64,000 nt of DNA from Oceanospirillum sanctuarii (GTDB taxonomy: Bacteria; Pseudomonadota; Gammaproteobacteria; Pseudomonadales; Halomonadaceae), in the NCBI RefSeq assembly GCF_002150805.1, contig NZ_MTBA01000007.1:124001-188000 (forward strand), given 5' to 3'. Below the pieces are notes generated by a model. It made no database searches, had not been told where the DNA came from, and saw only the letters and a list, made by a program, of their open reading frames with translations. This document shows, piece after piece, positions 18,217 through 26,637 of this stretch. Position 1 is the first letter of the stretch; the number at the start of each line of letters is the position of its first letter. The position numbers were made by a program, and so were the translations under genes.

Positions 18217-18792
18217 TTATCCTCCGAAACCCAGAGCCGCGAACAGTTGGCCTGGTGCCAGATAGATATCCAGCAGTTGTGTCAGTGCAAACCAAAAAGC
18301 AAGAACAAAAGGCAAAGACGCACCAAACAGCACCTTCTTACGGCGCTCACCCAGTACCCAGAAGCCTGCAAACAGGAAGAAGGTGGTGGAGATCACAAAG
18401 CCCATCCACTTAAGACCCATGGCGTAGATCACCATGATCGCCAGTAGCTTGATCACAGTTGACCAGTCGTAGCCTAAAGCAGGTTGCAGCTGTGGCAGAT
18501 CCAGACCTTGCTGTTGTGCTTTTTCCTGTTTCTTTTGTTGCTGCTCTCGCAGCGCGCTGATAACCAGTGATAGAGACAGCACCGTACCCAGAACAGACAG
18601 AACATAAGGAAGGGTACGGGCTGTAAACGGTTCATATTCATCGCCGGGGAAGTAAGGAATCATCTGTGCAGATAATCCATAGCCGATCGACAGCGCCAGA
18701 AAAATCAGGCCGCCGATCAGATCCTTATTCAGGCTTAAAGATGGTTTGCTTGTACCTGAAGCAGGTTGTGTAGGTGTCTGATGGTTAGACAT
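18217..18792 (-). CDS. tctB: Tripartite tricarboxylate transporter, small permease TctB
   Basis: This 191-residue membrane protein has four hydrophobic segments, as is usual for TctB. The N-terminal approximately 25 residues and a Gln-rich loop (EQQQKKQEKAQQQ, about residues 85-97) are cytoplasmic-type and hydrophilic. It would stabilise the TctA channel. It lies between tctC, from which it is separated by a 228-base gap containing a strong hairpin, and tctA, which follows closely. Confidence 0.88.
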   Translation of the reverse strand: MSNHQTPTQPASGTSKPSLSLNKDLIGGLIFLALSIGYGLSAQMIPYFPGDEYEPFTARTLPYVLSVLGTVLSLSLVISALREQQQKKQEKAQQQGLDLPQLQPALGYDWSTVIKLLAIMVIYAMGLKWMGFVISTTFFLFAGFWVLGERRKKVLFGASLPFVLAFWFALTQLLDIYLAPGQLFAALGFGG

Positions 18793-18939
18793 GACGAACT
18801 CCAGCCGAAGACGAAAGCCCCCGGAAAAGATATTGAATTCAGTTCAGATAGTACTCACCTGAGCAGCCCTAAATGGGAGAAGGGGACAGGTGTTATGTTG
18901 AATTTGATAGCGTTGTCTGAGCAAACTTGCTGACTGAGA

Positions 18940-18979
18940 ACCGGTGGTGACCGTAACCTCAGGCTCGGTTACCACCGGT
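18940..18979 (-). other. Intercistronic 14-base-pair hairpin between tctC and tctB
   Basis: ACCGGTGGTGACCG (18940-18953) pairs with CGGTTACCACCGGT (18966-18979) over 14 positions with one G-T type pair and a 12-base loop. No T-tract follows, so it is not a standard terminator. It lies about 41 bases past the tctC stop in the messenger. Confidence 0.8.
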
Positions 18980-19020
18980 ATGCACTCTCAGATTCAGAGT
19001 TGACTCAGAGTGATCCTGAC

Positions 19021-20025
19021 TTACTTCAGGAAGCCCAGTTCACGCATCAGGCTGCCAACCTGCTCTTCCTGTGCTTCCAGGAAGGTCACAAACTCAGTGG
19101 TTGGCTTGTAGTCATTTACCCAACCGTTACGGGAGCGTACGGTTTCCCAGGCTTCAGTGTCGTACATAGCGCCCAGTACTTTCGCCATCTGATCACGCTT
19201 CTCGTCGCTCATACCCGGAGCACCGAAGAAACCACGCCAGTTAGCAAATACGGTGTTGTTACCCATCTCTTTCAGAGTCGGTACGTTTGGCGCATCAGGA
19301 GTACGTTTTGGTGCAGTGGTTGCCAGAATACGAACCTGACCGGCTTTCGCCATTTCCAGTGCTTCACCCAGACCGGTAGACAGCAGATCCGCTTCACCGG
19401 ACAGCAGGCCAGCCATCGCTTTACCGCCTGCATCGTATGCGATGTAGCGCAGAGAGCGTGGGTCAAAACCTTCTTCTTTAATCGCTGCAGCAGGAACCAG
19501 GTGATCCATGCTGCCACGGGTAGAACCACCGGCAAATTTCACCTGACGTGGGTTTTTGCGGTAATCCGCTACAACCTGATCCCAATGGGTGTATGGGCTG
19601 TCGTTACGTACCACCAGAGCACCGTAGTCGGCGATGGTGCCGGCAACCGGAGTCAGATCACGGAAAGACTGAGGGAATACACCCGTCAGAGAACGGATAA
19701 CGATAGGTGTTGAGTTCACCATCAGAGTATCTTTTTGCTGTTCAGCAGTTTCGATCAGGTAAGCAATTGCTTTACCGCCGCCACCGCCGGACAGGTTCTG
19801 GAAAGAAACCTTGTTCACCAGCCCGGATTTTTTCAGCGCTTCACCGGTACCACGTGCAGTACCGTCCCAGCCACCACCAGCGCCACCAGGCACCAGAAAG
19901 TGAATGCTTTCTACCTGAGCCTGAGCTGCATTAACGGATAACGGAAGGGAGATCGCACCTGTGAAAGCAACGGCTGCAGCCATTTTTAACAGAGTACGGC
20001 GAGTGAACGAGTGTGTGGTTTTCAT
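19021..20025 (-). CDS. tctC: Tripartite tricarboxylate transporter, substrate-binding protein TctC
   Basis: This is a 334-residue periplasmic binding protein of the Bug/TctC family. The N-terminus (MKTTHSFTRRTLLKMAAAVA) has a twin-arginine motif TRRTLLK before a hydrophobic stretch and NAAQAQ cleavage region, so Tat export is likely. The mature part begins with the family pattern VPGGAGGGWDGTAR and contains the conserved GSTRGSMDHL. The frame extends upstream to 20091, but GAGG seven bases before the ATG at 20025, and the signal peptide, favour this start. It is the first gene of tctCBA and probably captures a citrate-like acid. Confidence 0.94.
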   Translation of the reverse strand: MKTTHSFTRRTLLKMAAAVAFTGAISLPLSVNAAQAQVESIHFLVPGGAGGGWDGTARGTGEALKKSGLVNKVSFQNLSGGGGGKAIAYLIETAEQQKDTLMVNSTPIVIRSLTGVFPQSFRDLTPVAGTIADYGALVVRNDSPYTHWDQVVADYRKNPRQVKFAGGSTRGSMDHLVPAAAIKEEGFDPRSLRYIAYDAGGKAMAGLLSGEADLLSTGLGEALEMAKAGQVRILATTAPKRTPDAPNVPTLKEMGNNTVFANWRGFFGAPGMSDEKRDQMAKVLGAMYDTEAWETVRSRNGWVNDYKPTTEFVTFLEAQEEQVGSLMRELGFLK

Positions 20026-20432
20026 GATAGTGACCTCGTTGATTATTGTTATCGGGGTTCTTTTTTGGTTGTTACCGGTGGTGCTGTCCACCGGCGATCT
20101 TGTTCAGATCTGTTCATGGCAAGTTGAACATGTGTTGAACCTTAGTTAACGAGGTGAAAAAGCAGAAGTTTATGAACTTAAAGGCTTTTTATTTCTTAAA
20201 GGGCATTTTGTTCATAAAAACCACGGTAGATTAAAAGCCTGTAAAAGAGGTGTTCGGTATGGGATCTGTCTTCAAAAAGTGCAATGCTGATCAATACTTA
20301 GCGCTCAGTTTCCTAGTCGGCACTGTGTCAGCCCGTTATAATGATCAGCAATAGCGCTTTAATTGCGGCTTTAACGACCAGAACCCAATCTAGAGATCAC
20401 CGAACCGGTCCAAGCGACTTATCGAGGCTTTT
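20026..20432. other. Regulatory region between tctC and the YbjN-like gene
   Basis: This divergent gap of 407 bases has no gene. It holds a leader hairpin CCGGTGG/CCACCGG (20075-20094), six GTTCA/TGAAC half-sites between 20101 and 20218 (listed separately) and a TATAAT at 20337-20342 that could serve the YbjN-like gene. Confidence 0.65.
20101..20218. promoter_or_regulatory. Cluster of GTTCA/TGAAC half-sites upstream of tctC
   Basis: TGTTCA occurs at 20101 and 20111, TTGAACA at 20124 and TTGAAC at 20135. The inner pair forms a perfect TGTTCA-N8-TGAACA dyad. Further upstream of tctC, TTTATGAAC (20169-20177) and GTTCATAAA (20210-20218) form a perfect nine-base inverted repeat. The arrangement suggests a multi-site operator, most simply for the CitB-like regulator encoded at 15558. 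Confidence 0.55.
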
Positions 20433-20912
20433 ATGGAACCCCTTTTTGTACCTGACAGCGATCAGGTCAAACGCTGGTTAAACGAAGGTTCAACCACCAA
20501 CTACATCTGTGAGCATTGCGACGGTTTGCATCTGACCGATCTGCAACAGTTGGATGGTGTTCTGGACAGCCGGATTTTTGTGGAATCGGATCATCTGGTA
20601 CTGACCACAGAAGTGGAGCTGAGACCCACGGCACTGCTGCCCCTGACCATCGAAATGGGGCGCATCAATATGGCTTTCCCACACCTAAAGGTGTTTGTGG
20701 AGGTCTCTGATGAAGCCCTGCCGAAACTTGTGATGATGGATACTCTGCACACTCGGGCGGGCGTGTCTTTCAGTCAGTTCCGTCACTTCCTGCTGAATGT
20801 GATGGAATACACCCGCCAGCTGGTGAGTGACTGTCAGAACATGGGCGTGATTACCTATCCGGAAGGCCCTGAGGGTGACGACAGCGAGAGTGAAGGCGAA
20901 TATCTGCACTGA
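20433..20912 (+). CDS. YbjN-domain-like protein (tentative)
   Basis: This is a soluble 159-residue acidic protein without a signal peptide. It has a mixed alpha/beta pattern, with an amphipathic C-terminal helix (FRHFLLNVMEYTRQLVSDC) and a very acidic tail (EGDDSESEGE). The pattern of strand, strand and long helix recalls the YbjN/type III secretion chaperone-like fold, but I base this on general impression rather than a diagnostic motif. Three cysteines, two of them in the segment ICEHCDG, could bind metal. It is a single gene with a strong terminator. Function is unknown. Confidence 0.6.
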   Translation: MEPLFVPDSDQVKRWLNEGSTTNYICEHCDGLHLTDLQQLDGVLDSRIFVESDHLVLTTEVELRPTALLPLTIEMGRINMAFPHLKVFVEVSDEALPKLVMMDTLHTRAGVSFSQFRHFLLNVMEYTRQLVSDCQNMGVITYPEGPEGDDSESEGEYLH

Positions 20913-20946
20913 TTGTCTGTATCAGCAAAATCCCGCTCATAAAAAC

Positions 20947-20985
20947 TACCCGGTCAGCAATATTCTGCTGATCGGGTATTTTTTT
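20947..20985 (+). terminator. Rho-independent terminator
   Basis: TACCCGGTCAGCA pairs with TGCTGATCGGGTA and is followed by eight T residues. It ends the YbjN-like gene. Confidence 0.93.
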
Positions 20986-21032
20986 GTCTGCTGAAAGCCA
21001 CTAAAATCAGGCGCTTAGCGGCTTTTGGATTT

Positions 21033-21049
21033 TGGCCTGTGCTTTGCAA
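21033..21049 (+). promoter_or_regulatory. Sigma-54 promoter of the TAXI-TRAP operon
   Basis: The sequence TTGGCCTGTGCTTTGCAA has GG at 21034-21035 and GC at 21046-21047, the exact -24/-12 spacing required by sigma-54. The flanking bases match the consensus YTGGCACG-N4-TTGCW well. Transcription would start near 21058, about 58 bases before the gene at 21116. Confidence 0.85.
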
Positions 21050-21115
21050 TTGTCATGTTTGCGTGATGCTTCCTCAGAGGCTACGCAGGACTAAAACAAG
21101 AAAGATAAGGAACAC

Positions 21116-22177
21116 ATGACAATGAAACACTTGATGCAAGGTACTGTTTTGAAAGATTCCATTTTTAAAAGCACGTTTGTTAAAACCACTGCGATGGCCG
21201 CTGCGCTGACCGCTTCTGTTTTTGCTTCTGGCGTTCAGGCGCAGGACAGTAAGTCGTATATTTTTGCGACGGCGACAACCGGTGGCACCTATTACCCTGT
21301 AGGCGTTGCGGTAAGCACCTTGACTAAGGTGAAGCTGGAGCCAACCCATAAAATCTCACTGTCTGCGATCAGCTCGGCGGGATCCGGTGAGAACATTAAG
21401 CTGTTGCGTGAAAATCAGGCGCAGTTTGCGATCCTGATGGGGCTTTACGGCAGCTGGGCGAAAACCGGTGAAGGTCCTTTGACCAATGCAGGCCCTCAAA
21501 AACACCTGCGTTCTGTGACCATGCTGTGGCCTCAGGTTGAGCACTTTCTGGTATCAAAAGATAAGGTAAAAACCGGAACTCTGGATGATCTTCAGAATCT
21601 GCAGGGCGCAGGCTTTTCCATTGGTAAGCGCAACTCAGGCACTGAAGGCGCCAACCGTTATATCTTCGGTCAGCTGGGCATCAACCCAGATGAGACCTTT
21701 GATCTGTCATTCCTAGGTTATGGCGCTTCAGCGGATGCCTTCAGCAACCGCAAAATTAACGGTATGAATACCTCGGGTGGTATGCCGGTTTCTGCGGTAA
21801 CCCGTGCGATGGCAGATACCAATACAGAGACTTCTCTGTTGGCGGTGACTGATGAGCAGTTGGCCAAAGTGAATGCTAAGTACCCACTGTGGGTGCCTTA
21901 CACCATTCCGGCGAACACCTATCCGAATCAGTCTCAGCCGGTTCAGTCGATGGCTCAGTCTAACTTCCTGGCGGTTCGTGATGACGTTAGTGAAGAAGAC
22001 GTGTATCAGCTGACAAAAGCGATTTATGAAAACTTAGGTTTCCTGAAAAATATCCACAAGGCAACGTCTGAAATGTCGCTGCAAACTGCGATTAACGGTC
22101 TTCCGGTTCCGCTGCACCCGGGTGCGCTGCGTTACTACCGTGAGCAGGGTGTAAAGGTTCCGGACGCGTTGCTTTAA
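21116..22177 (+). CDS. TRAP transporter solute receptor, TAXI family
   Basis: This 353-residue periplasmic binding protein has a signal peptide ending in SGVQAQ (about residue 42). The mature part begins with ATATTGGTYYPVG, the typical TAXI-family start, and has SSAGSGENIKLLRENQAQFAI soon after. TAXI receptors feed a fused TRAP permease; known or proposed ligands include glutamate, alpha-ketoglutarate and other small acids. A second ATG at 21122 (MKHLMQ) is also possible. The gene follows a sigma-54 promoter and precedes the permease gene, from which it is separated by a 240-base gap with a hairpin. Confidence 0.94.
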   Translation: MTMKHLMQGTVLKDSIFKSTFVKTTAMAAALTASVFASGVQAQDSKSYIFATATTGGTYYPVGVAVSTLTKVKLEPTHKISLSAISSAGSGENIKLLRENQAQFAILMGLYGSWAKTGEGPLTNAGPQKHLRSVTMLWPQVEHFLVSKDKVKTGTLDDLQNLQGAGFSIGKRNSGTEGANRYIFGQLGINPDETFDLSFLGYGASADAFSNRKINGMNTSGGMPVSAVTRAMADTNTETSLLAVTDEQLAKVNAKYPLWVPYTIPANTYPNQSQPVQSMAQSNFLAVRDDVSEEDVYQLTKAIYENLGFLKNIHKATSEMSLQTAINGLPVPLHPGALRYYREQGVKVPDALL

Positions 22178-22240
22178 CCCTTTCAGGGCAAGACCTTTCT
22201 GAATTCAGCAGGGTGTCACTTTCCCGTTGTCTGAACTGAG

Positions 22241-22268
22241 CCGGTTACCGTGCTCACTCGGTTGCCGG
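22241..22268 (+). other. Intercistronic hairpin between TAXI receptor and TRAP permease genes
   Basis: CCGGTTACCG (22241-22250) pairs with CGGTTGCCGG (22259-22268) with one mismatch, one G-T pair and an eight-base loop. No T-tract follows, so read-through into the permease gene is expected. Confidence 0.6.
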
Positions 22269-22417
22269 TCATGGCATCAATCAGCAGCGGATTGTCTTGC
22301 TTATTACGGTCTTGCCCTTTTTCGTTTTCCCTATTGTTTTACTGACCTTACGGGTGATTTTCACTCTGAAGGTCAGTTGTCGCTTTTGCGCTGTCAGCGT
22401 TTTAAAAGGACCCTGTT

Positions 22418-24616
22418 ATGAGTCAACAGTCACTGAGTCATGAGGCCCTTCAGGAGCCTCAAAGCACTCCTACGCCTGAAGAGCTGGATGCTCATCTGTC
22501 ATCTGATCCGGAATCGGCAGTGCCAGCCCCGGAAACCCAGGGTTGGTTTGGTAAGTTTGCTTTTGTTTTCTGCATTTTTGTCGCGGTTAGCCATATCTAT
22601 TTCAACACGCTCGGCAATATGTCCGAGCTGTGGTTGTCGGCGATGCACTTTGGCATGTTCGGTTTTCTTTGTGCGTTGCTCTACCGTACAGGGAAGAGTA
22701 AATCCGGTACTGCTAAGACCTTCCATTGGGGGATCAATATCCTGCTGGGCGGCTTGAGCCTTGTCGTTGTGGCTTATCTGATGCTGGGTGAGTCGGCACT
22801 TTATGCCCGTGGGGTTACCTTTATCACTACCGACTGGTTAGCTGCGATTGTTGCGGTCATTCTGGTGGTTGAATTTGCCCGCCGTACCAGTGGCTGGGTG
22901 ATTCCTGTGATGATTCTGATCGCTCTGTCCTATGTTGCCTGGTGGGGTAAGTATCTGACGGGTGTATTCCACTTTCCGGGGCTGACGGCAGAGACGCTAT
23001 TATTCCGCAGTTACTTCTCTAACGAGGGGATGTTCGGTTCCATCGCCCGTATCAGCTCAACCTACGTTTATATGTTTATCCTGTTCGGAGCCTTTCTGGT
23101 TCGCTCCGGTGCCGGTGAATTTATTATTGAGCTGGCGCGTTGCGTAGCGGGGCGTATGATCGGTGGGCCGGGTCTGGTGGCTGTACTGGGATCTTCTCTG
23201 ATGGGCTCAATATCCGGTTCTGCGGTTGCGAATACGGTATCCACCGGTGTGATCACCATTCCTATGATGAAGCGCGCAGGCTTTCGTCCAGTCTATGCCG
23301 GCGGTATTGAAGCGGCTGCCTCAACCGGTGGTCAGCTGATGCCGCCTGTTATGGGGGCGGGCGCTTTTATCATGGCTTCTTACACTCAGGTGCCTTATCT
23401 GGAAATTATCACTCTGGCGTTTCTACCAGCGATGATCTATTTCCTGTCAGTGGCTTTCTTTGTCCGTATCGAAGCAAAGCGTCTGAATATTCAGGTGGTT
23501 GAGGAAGAGACGCCCCGTGCGCGGGATATTCTGAAGCGCGGCTGGCACTCTCTGGTTCCTATCGTTGTGCTGGTGGCACTGCTCATCTACGGCTTTACTC
23601 CGACCTATGCGGCAGGCTTCAGTATTCTGAGTGTGGTATTCGCCTCCTGGTTATCTCCTAAACCGATGGGGCTGCGGGATATCGCGGAATCCATGGTGCA
23701 AGGTACTTACAATATGATCCCGACCGCAGTGCTGCTGATCGCTGTAGGCTTGGTAATCAATGTGGTGACCACAACCGGTGTTGGTAATACCTTCTCGCTG
23801 ATGATCAGTCAGTGGAGTGGCGGTAGTTTGCTGATCAGTCTGGTGCTGGTTGCTCTGGCTTCTCTGATTGTTGGCATGGGGCTTCCGGTGACGGCGTCTT
23901 ATATCGTACTGGGTACGCTTTCGGCTCCGGCACTGTATAGCCTCATGAACGAGTCTCACCTGATCGATTATCTGATGAGCGGTCAGGTTGAAGGCATGGC
24001 CAGTGCCATGATTACTCTGAGTCTGCCAAGTCTTGCTGAAGCACTGCCGCAGGGGTTAACACTGGCTCAGGCGCAGCAGGTGATCGCAACCCTGCCATCG
24101 GATTCGCTGGATATGGTGATTGAGCAGGGGCTGTCCGCAGAAACCCTGACCATCAGTCTGATCTCTGCTCACATGATTATCTTCTGGCTGTCTCAGGACA
24201 GTAATGTCACACCGCCGGTGTGTCTGGCTGCCTTTGCAGCAGCAGCGGTTGCCCGTGCCAATCCAATGCGTACCGGCTTTATGGCTTGGCGTTTTGCTAA
24301 GGCGCTTTATGTGGTGCCTTTGCTGTTTGCTTATACGCCTTTGATTGGCGGGACGCTGCCGGAGGTCATTCAGATTTTCATCTTTGCCTGTCTGGGGATG
24401 TATGCTCTTGCAGGGTTCTTTGAGAATCACCTTGAAGGGCCGCTTCAGGTTTGGCAGCGAATCCTGTTGGTGCCATCAGCGGGTCTGATGCTCTGGCCGG
24501 ATCTTGGCCTGATTGCCCAGCTGGCAGGTTTCGCGATTCTGCTGGCGCTTTTTGTGATGAGCCGTCGTGCAGAGCCGGTGAACCCTCATCAGGTTGTTAG
24601 TGCTGAGGCTGCTTAA
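22418..24616 (+). CDS. TRAP transporter permease, fused 4TM/12TM (DctQM) protein
   Basis: This 732-residue membrane protein has the fused DctQ-DctM organisation typical of TAXI-type TRAP systems. A hydrophilic N-terminus of about 42 residues is followed by about 17 hydrophobic segments. The DctM half has the signatures GSSLMGSISGSAVANTVSTG and GGQLMPPVMGAGAFIMASY (around residues 265-320), and VGMGLPVTASYIVLGTLSAPA. It would use an ion gradient, usually Na+, to import the substrate delivered by the receptor encoded upstream. It ends at a strong terminator. Confidence 0.95.
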   Translation: MSQQSLSHEALQEPQSTPTPEELDAHLSSDPESAVPAPETQGWFGKFAFVFCIFVAVSHIYFNTLGNMSELWLSAMHFGMFGFLCALLYRTGKSKSGTAKTFHWGINILLGGLSLVVVAYLMLGESALYARGVTFITTDWLAAIVAVILVVEFARRTSGWVIPVMILIALSYVAWWGKYLTGVFHFPGLTAETLLFRSYFSNEGMFGSIARISSTYVYMFILFGAFLVRSGAGEFIIELARCVAGRMIGGPGLVAVLGSSLMGSISGSAVANTVSTGVITIPMMKRAGFRPVYAGGIEAAASTGGQLMPPVMGAGAFIMASYTQVPYLEIITLAFLPAMIYFLSVAFFVRIEAKRLNIQVVEEETPRARDILKRGWHSLVPIVVLVALLIYGFTPTYAAGFSILSVVFASWLSPKPMGLRDIAESMVQGTYNMIPTAVLLIAVGLVINVVTTTGVGNTFSLMISQWSGGSLLISLVLVALASLIVGMGLPVTASYIVLGTLSAPALYSLMNESHLIDYLMSGQVEGMASAMITLSLPSLAEALPQGLTLAQAQQVIATLPSDSLDMVIEQGLSAETLTISLISAHMIIFWLSQDSNVTPPVCLAAFAAAAVARANPMRTGFMAWRFAKALYVVPLLFAYTPLIGGTLPEVIQIFIFACLGMYALAGFFENHLEGPLQVWQRILLVPSAGLMLWPDLGLIAQLAGFAILLALFVMSRRAEPVNPHQVVSAEAA

Positions 24617-24620
24617 CACT

Positions 24621-24653
24621 GAAAGCTGCCACTTGGAAAGTGGCAGCTTTTTC
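24621..24653 (+). terminator. Rho-independent terminator of the TAXI-TRAP operon
   Basis: GAAAGCTGCCACTT pairs with AAGTGGCAGCTTT around a short GGA loop and is followed by TTTTCTTTTT. Confidence 0.9.
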
Positions 24654-24753
24654 TTTTTATGAAGGTGCTGGCGCTTTAATATGCCAGGCTCTTGTCGCTG
24701 TTTTCCCTGACAGTTTTATTGAACTGCCGTTATGAATTTCCCCGGGGCTGACT

Positions 24754-26637
24754 TTGAATAATGCGGTAGTGTCCGCTGGCCGGACCTCTCTGATCTCTTA
24801 TCCCGTTGCCATCACGCTTCTGGTGCTCTGTTGCCTGCTGTTAACGGCAGGTGTGAGCCATTACTCCTACTACAACACCCTGTCTCAGCTGGAACAGGAG
24901 AGCCATTTTAAGCTCAACCTTTACAAGAAGGTGGTGCTGAGTGAGCTGAAACGTCACGCCTATCTGCCACTGATGTTATCGAAGGATGATCAGGTGCTGG
25001 AGTTTCTGCATGACTCCGAGTTGAAGATGAAAGGGCAGGCATTGAATGCTCATCTGGAATCGTTAAGCGAAGGTACAGATGCCCTTAATATCTATCTGAT
25101 GAACCCCGAAGGCACCACTATTGCCACCAGTAACTGGCAGGATAAGACCAGTTATCTTGGGGTGAACTATCGTTACCGTCCCTACTTTCTCAATGCACTG
25201 GCGGGTCAGCCCGGCATCTTCTTTGCCATTGGCGTTACCACTAAAATCCCAGGTCTTTTTCTGTCTCATCCGGTTTATCTGAATGATGAGGTTGCCGGTG
25301 TGGTAGTGGTGAAGGTCAGTATGCAGCCACTGGAAAAGCTCTGGGCCGAGCAGGGCGCGGAGAAGGTTTTTCTGACCGATGCTAACGATATTATTTTCAG
25401 CAGCACGGAGTCTGATTGGCGGTTTAATGCCTTATCCAGCCTGACACCCTCTCAACGAGAATCCCTGAAAGCAGACCGGAAATATCTGGATTACCCGATA
25501 CGGTCTTTGCCCATTCGTGAGGATAGTGATGTTCAGGACTATCGGCTGATTCGAATTGCTGAAGGTCCGCGTAAGGGCAAGCACTACCTCTGGCTGACGC
25601 AGGCGCTGCCCAATAGTCCCTGGAAACTTCATGCTATGGCGAGTGCCCACGGAGCCAGAGAAGCGGCCATTAATGCCTTTTTCCTCGGTATGCTGCTTTC
25701 CAGTCTTGTAGGTCTGTTGGCTTACGTGCTGATGAAGCGGAAAAAGGTTGCAGACCGGTTAAGAGAGGCTCATGACCTGCTGGAGCAAAGGGTTGAGTCC
25801 CGAACCCGTGAGCTTTCCGAAAGTAACCTGCAGCTGACCTATGAGATTGAGCAACGACAGAGGGCGCACGAAGCCTTGCGACGGGCTCAGGATGATCTGA
25901 TTCAAAGCAGTAAGCTGGCGGCATTGGGGCAGATGTCTGCAGGTATTACCCATGAACTCAATCAACCCTTATCCGCGATTCAGACTTTTGCCCGTAATGG
26001 TGAAAAGCTGGTGCAGCGACAGCGCTATGATGCTGCGGAAGAAAACTTCAGTCGTATCTTTGCCCTCACCAGCCGAATGGGGGAAATCATTAATCACCTG
26101 AAGACCTTCGGCCGTAAAAGTCGAAAGCGTACTGAGTCGGTGGATCTGGTGCAATGTGTTGAGAATGCGCTACTGCTGGTGGATCACATGAGCCAACGGG
26201 ATCAGGTTGAGATCTCTTTTGATGTTGAAAAGGATGCCTCTCTGGTAGTTACCGGCGATCCGGTTCGATTGGAGCAGGTATTCGTTAACCTGCTGAGCAA
26301 TGGTATTCAGGCACTGCACAGCTCGGATAACCCGGATAAGCGTATGGAGATCAGCCTGAAGGCTCTGGCAGAAAGTGCAGAGGTGATCATCCATGACAAT
26401 GGCCCGGGTTTTGATGATCAGGTGCTGGAATCAATTTTTGACCCCTTCTTCACCACCAAAGAGGTTGGTGAAGGCATGGGGCTTGGGCTGTCCATCGTTT
26501 ACGGTATTCTGATGGAGCACAATGGTGAGATCGATGCCCGCAACAATAAGGGGGCGGAGATTCGGGTTTGTCTGCCGCTCTATCAACCGCCCGCTGTACC
26601 CTTAGACAATCCTGCAGCTGAGGAGATTAATTTGTGA
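24754..26637 (+). CDS. dctB: Sensor histidine kinase, DctB-like
   Basis: This 627-residue kinase has a transmembrane helix (about 16-38), a periplasmic double-Cache domain (about 45-290) and a second helix near 305-325. A coiled coil with LLEQRVESRTREL follows. The HisKA domain has its phospho-acceptor in AGITHELNQPLSAIQTFAR (His about 400) and the HATPase has LLSNGIQAL, HDNGPGFDD and GMGLGLSIVYG. This is the DctB layout, which senses C4-dicarboxylates in rhizobia; the true ligand here is presumably the TAXI-TRAP substrate. The start is a TTG at 24754 with GGGG nearby. Its TGA overlaps the GTG of the next gene (GTGA), so the pair is translationally coupled. Confidence 0.9.
   Translation: MNNAVVSAGRTSLISYPVAITLLVLCCLLLTAGVSHYSYYNTLSQLEQESHFKLNLYKKVVLSELKRHAYLPLMLSKDDQVLEFLHDSELKMKGQALNAHLESLSEGTDALNIYLMNPEGTTIATSNWQDKTSYLGVNYRYRPYFLNALAGQPGIFFAIGVTTKIPGLFLSHPVYLNDEVAGVVVVKVSMQPLEKLWAEQGAEKVFLTDANDIIFSSTESDWRFNALSSLTPSQRESLKADRKYLDYPIRSLPIREDSDVQDYRLIRIAEGPRKGKHYLWLTQALPNSPWKLHAMASAHGAREAAINAFFLGMLLSSLVGLLAYVLMKRKKVADRLREAHDLLEQRVESRTRELSESNLQLTYEIEQRQRAHEALRRAQDDLIQSSKLAALGQMSAGITHELNQPLSAIQTFARNGEKLVQRQRYDAAEENFSRIFALTSRMGEIINHLKTFGRKSRKRTESVDLVQCVENALLLVDHMSQRDQVEISFDVEKDASLVVTGDPVRLEQVFVNLLSNGIQALHSSDNPDKRMEISLKALAESAEVIIHDNGPGFDDQVLESIFDPFFTTKEVGEGMGLGLSIVYGILMEHNGEIDARNNKGAEIRVCLPLYQPPAVPLDNPAAEEINL

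Noticed and set aside
22227-22421. Short open frame between TAXI receptor and TRAP permease
   Set aside because: It overlaps the hairpin, has no ribosome-binding site and no recognisable protein features.
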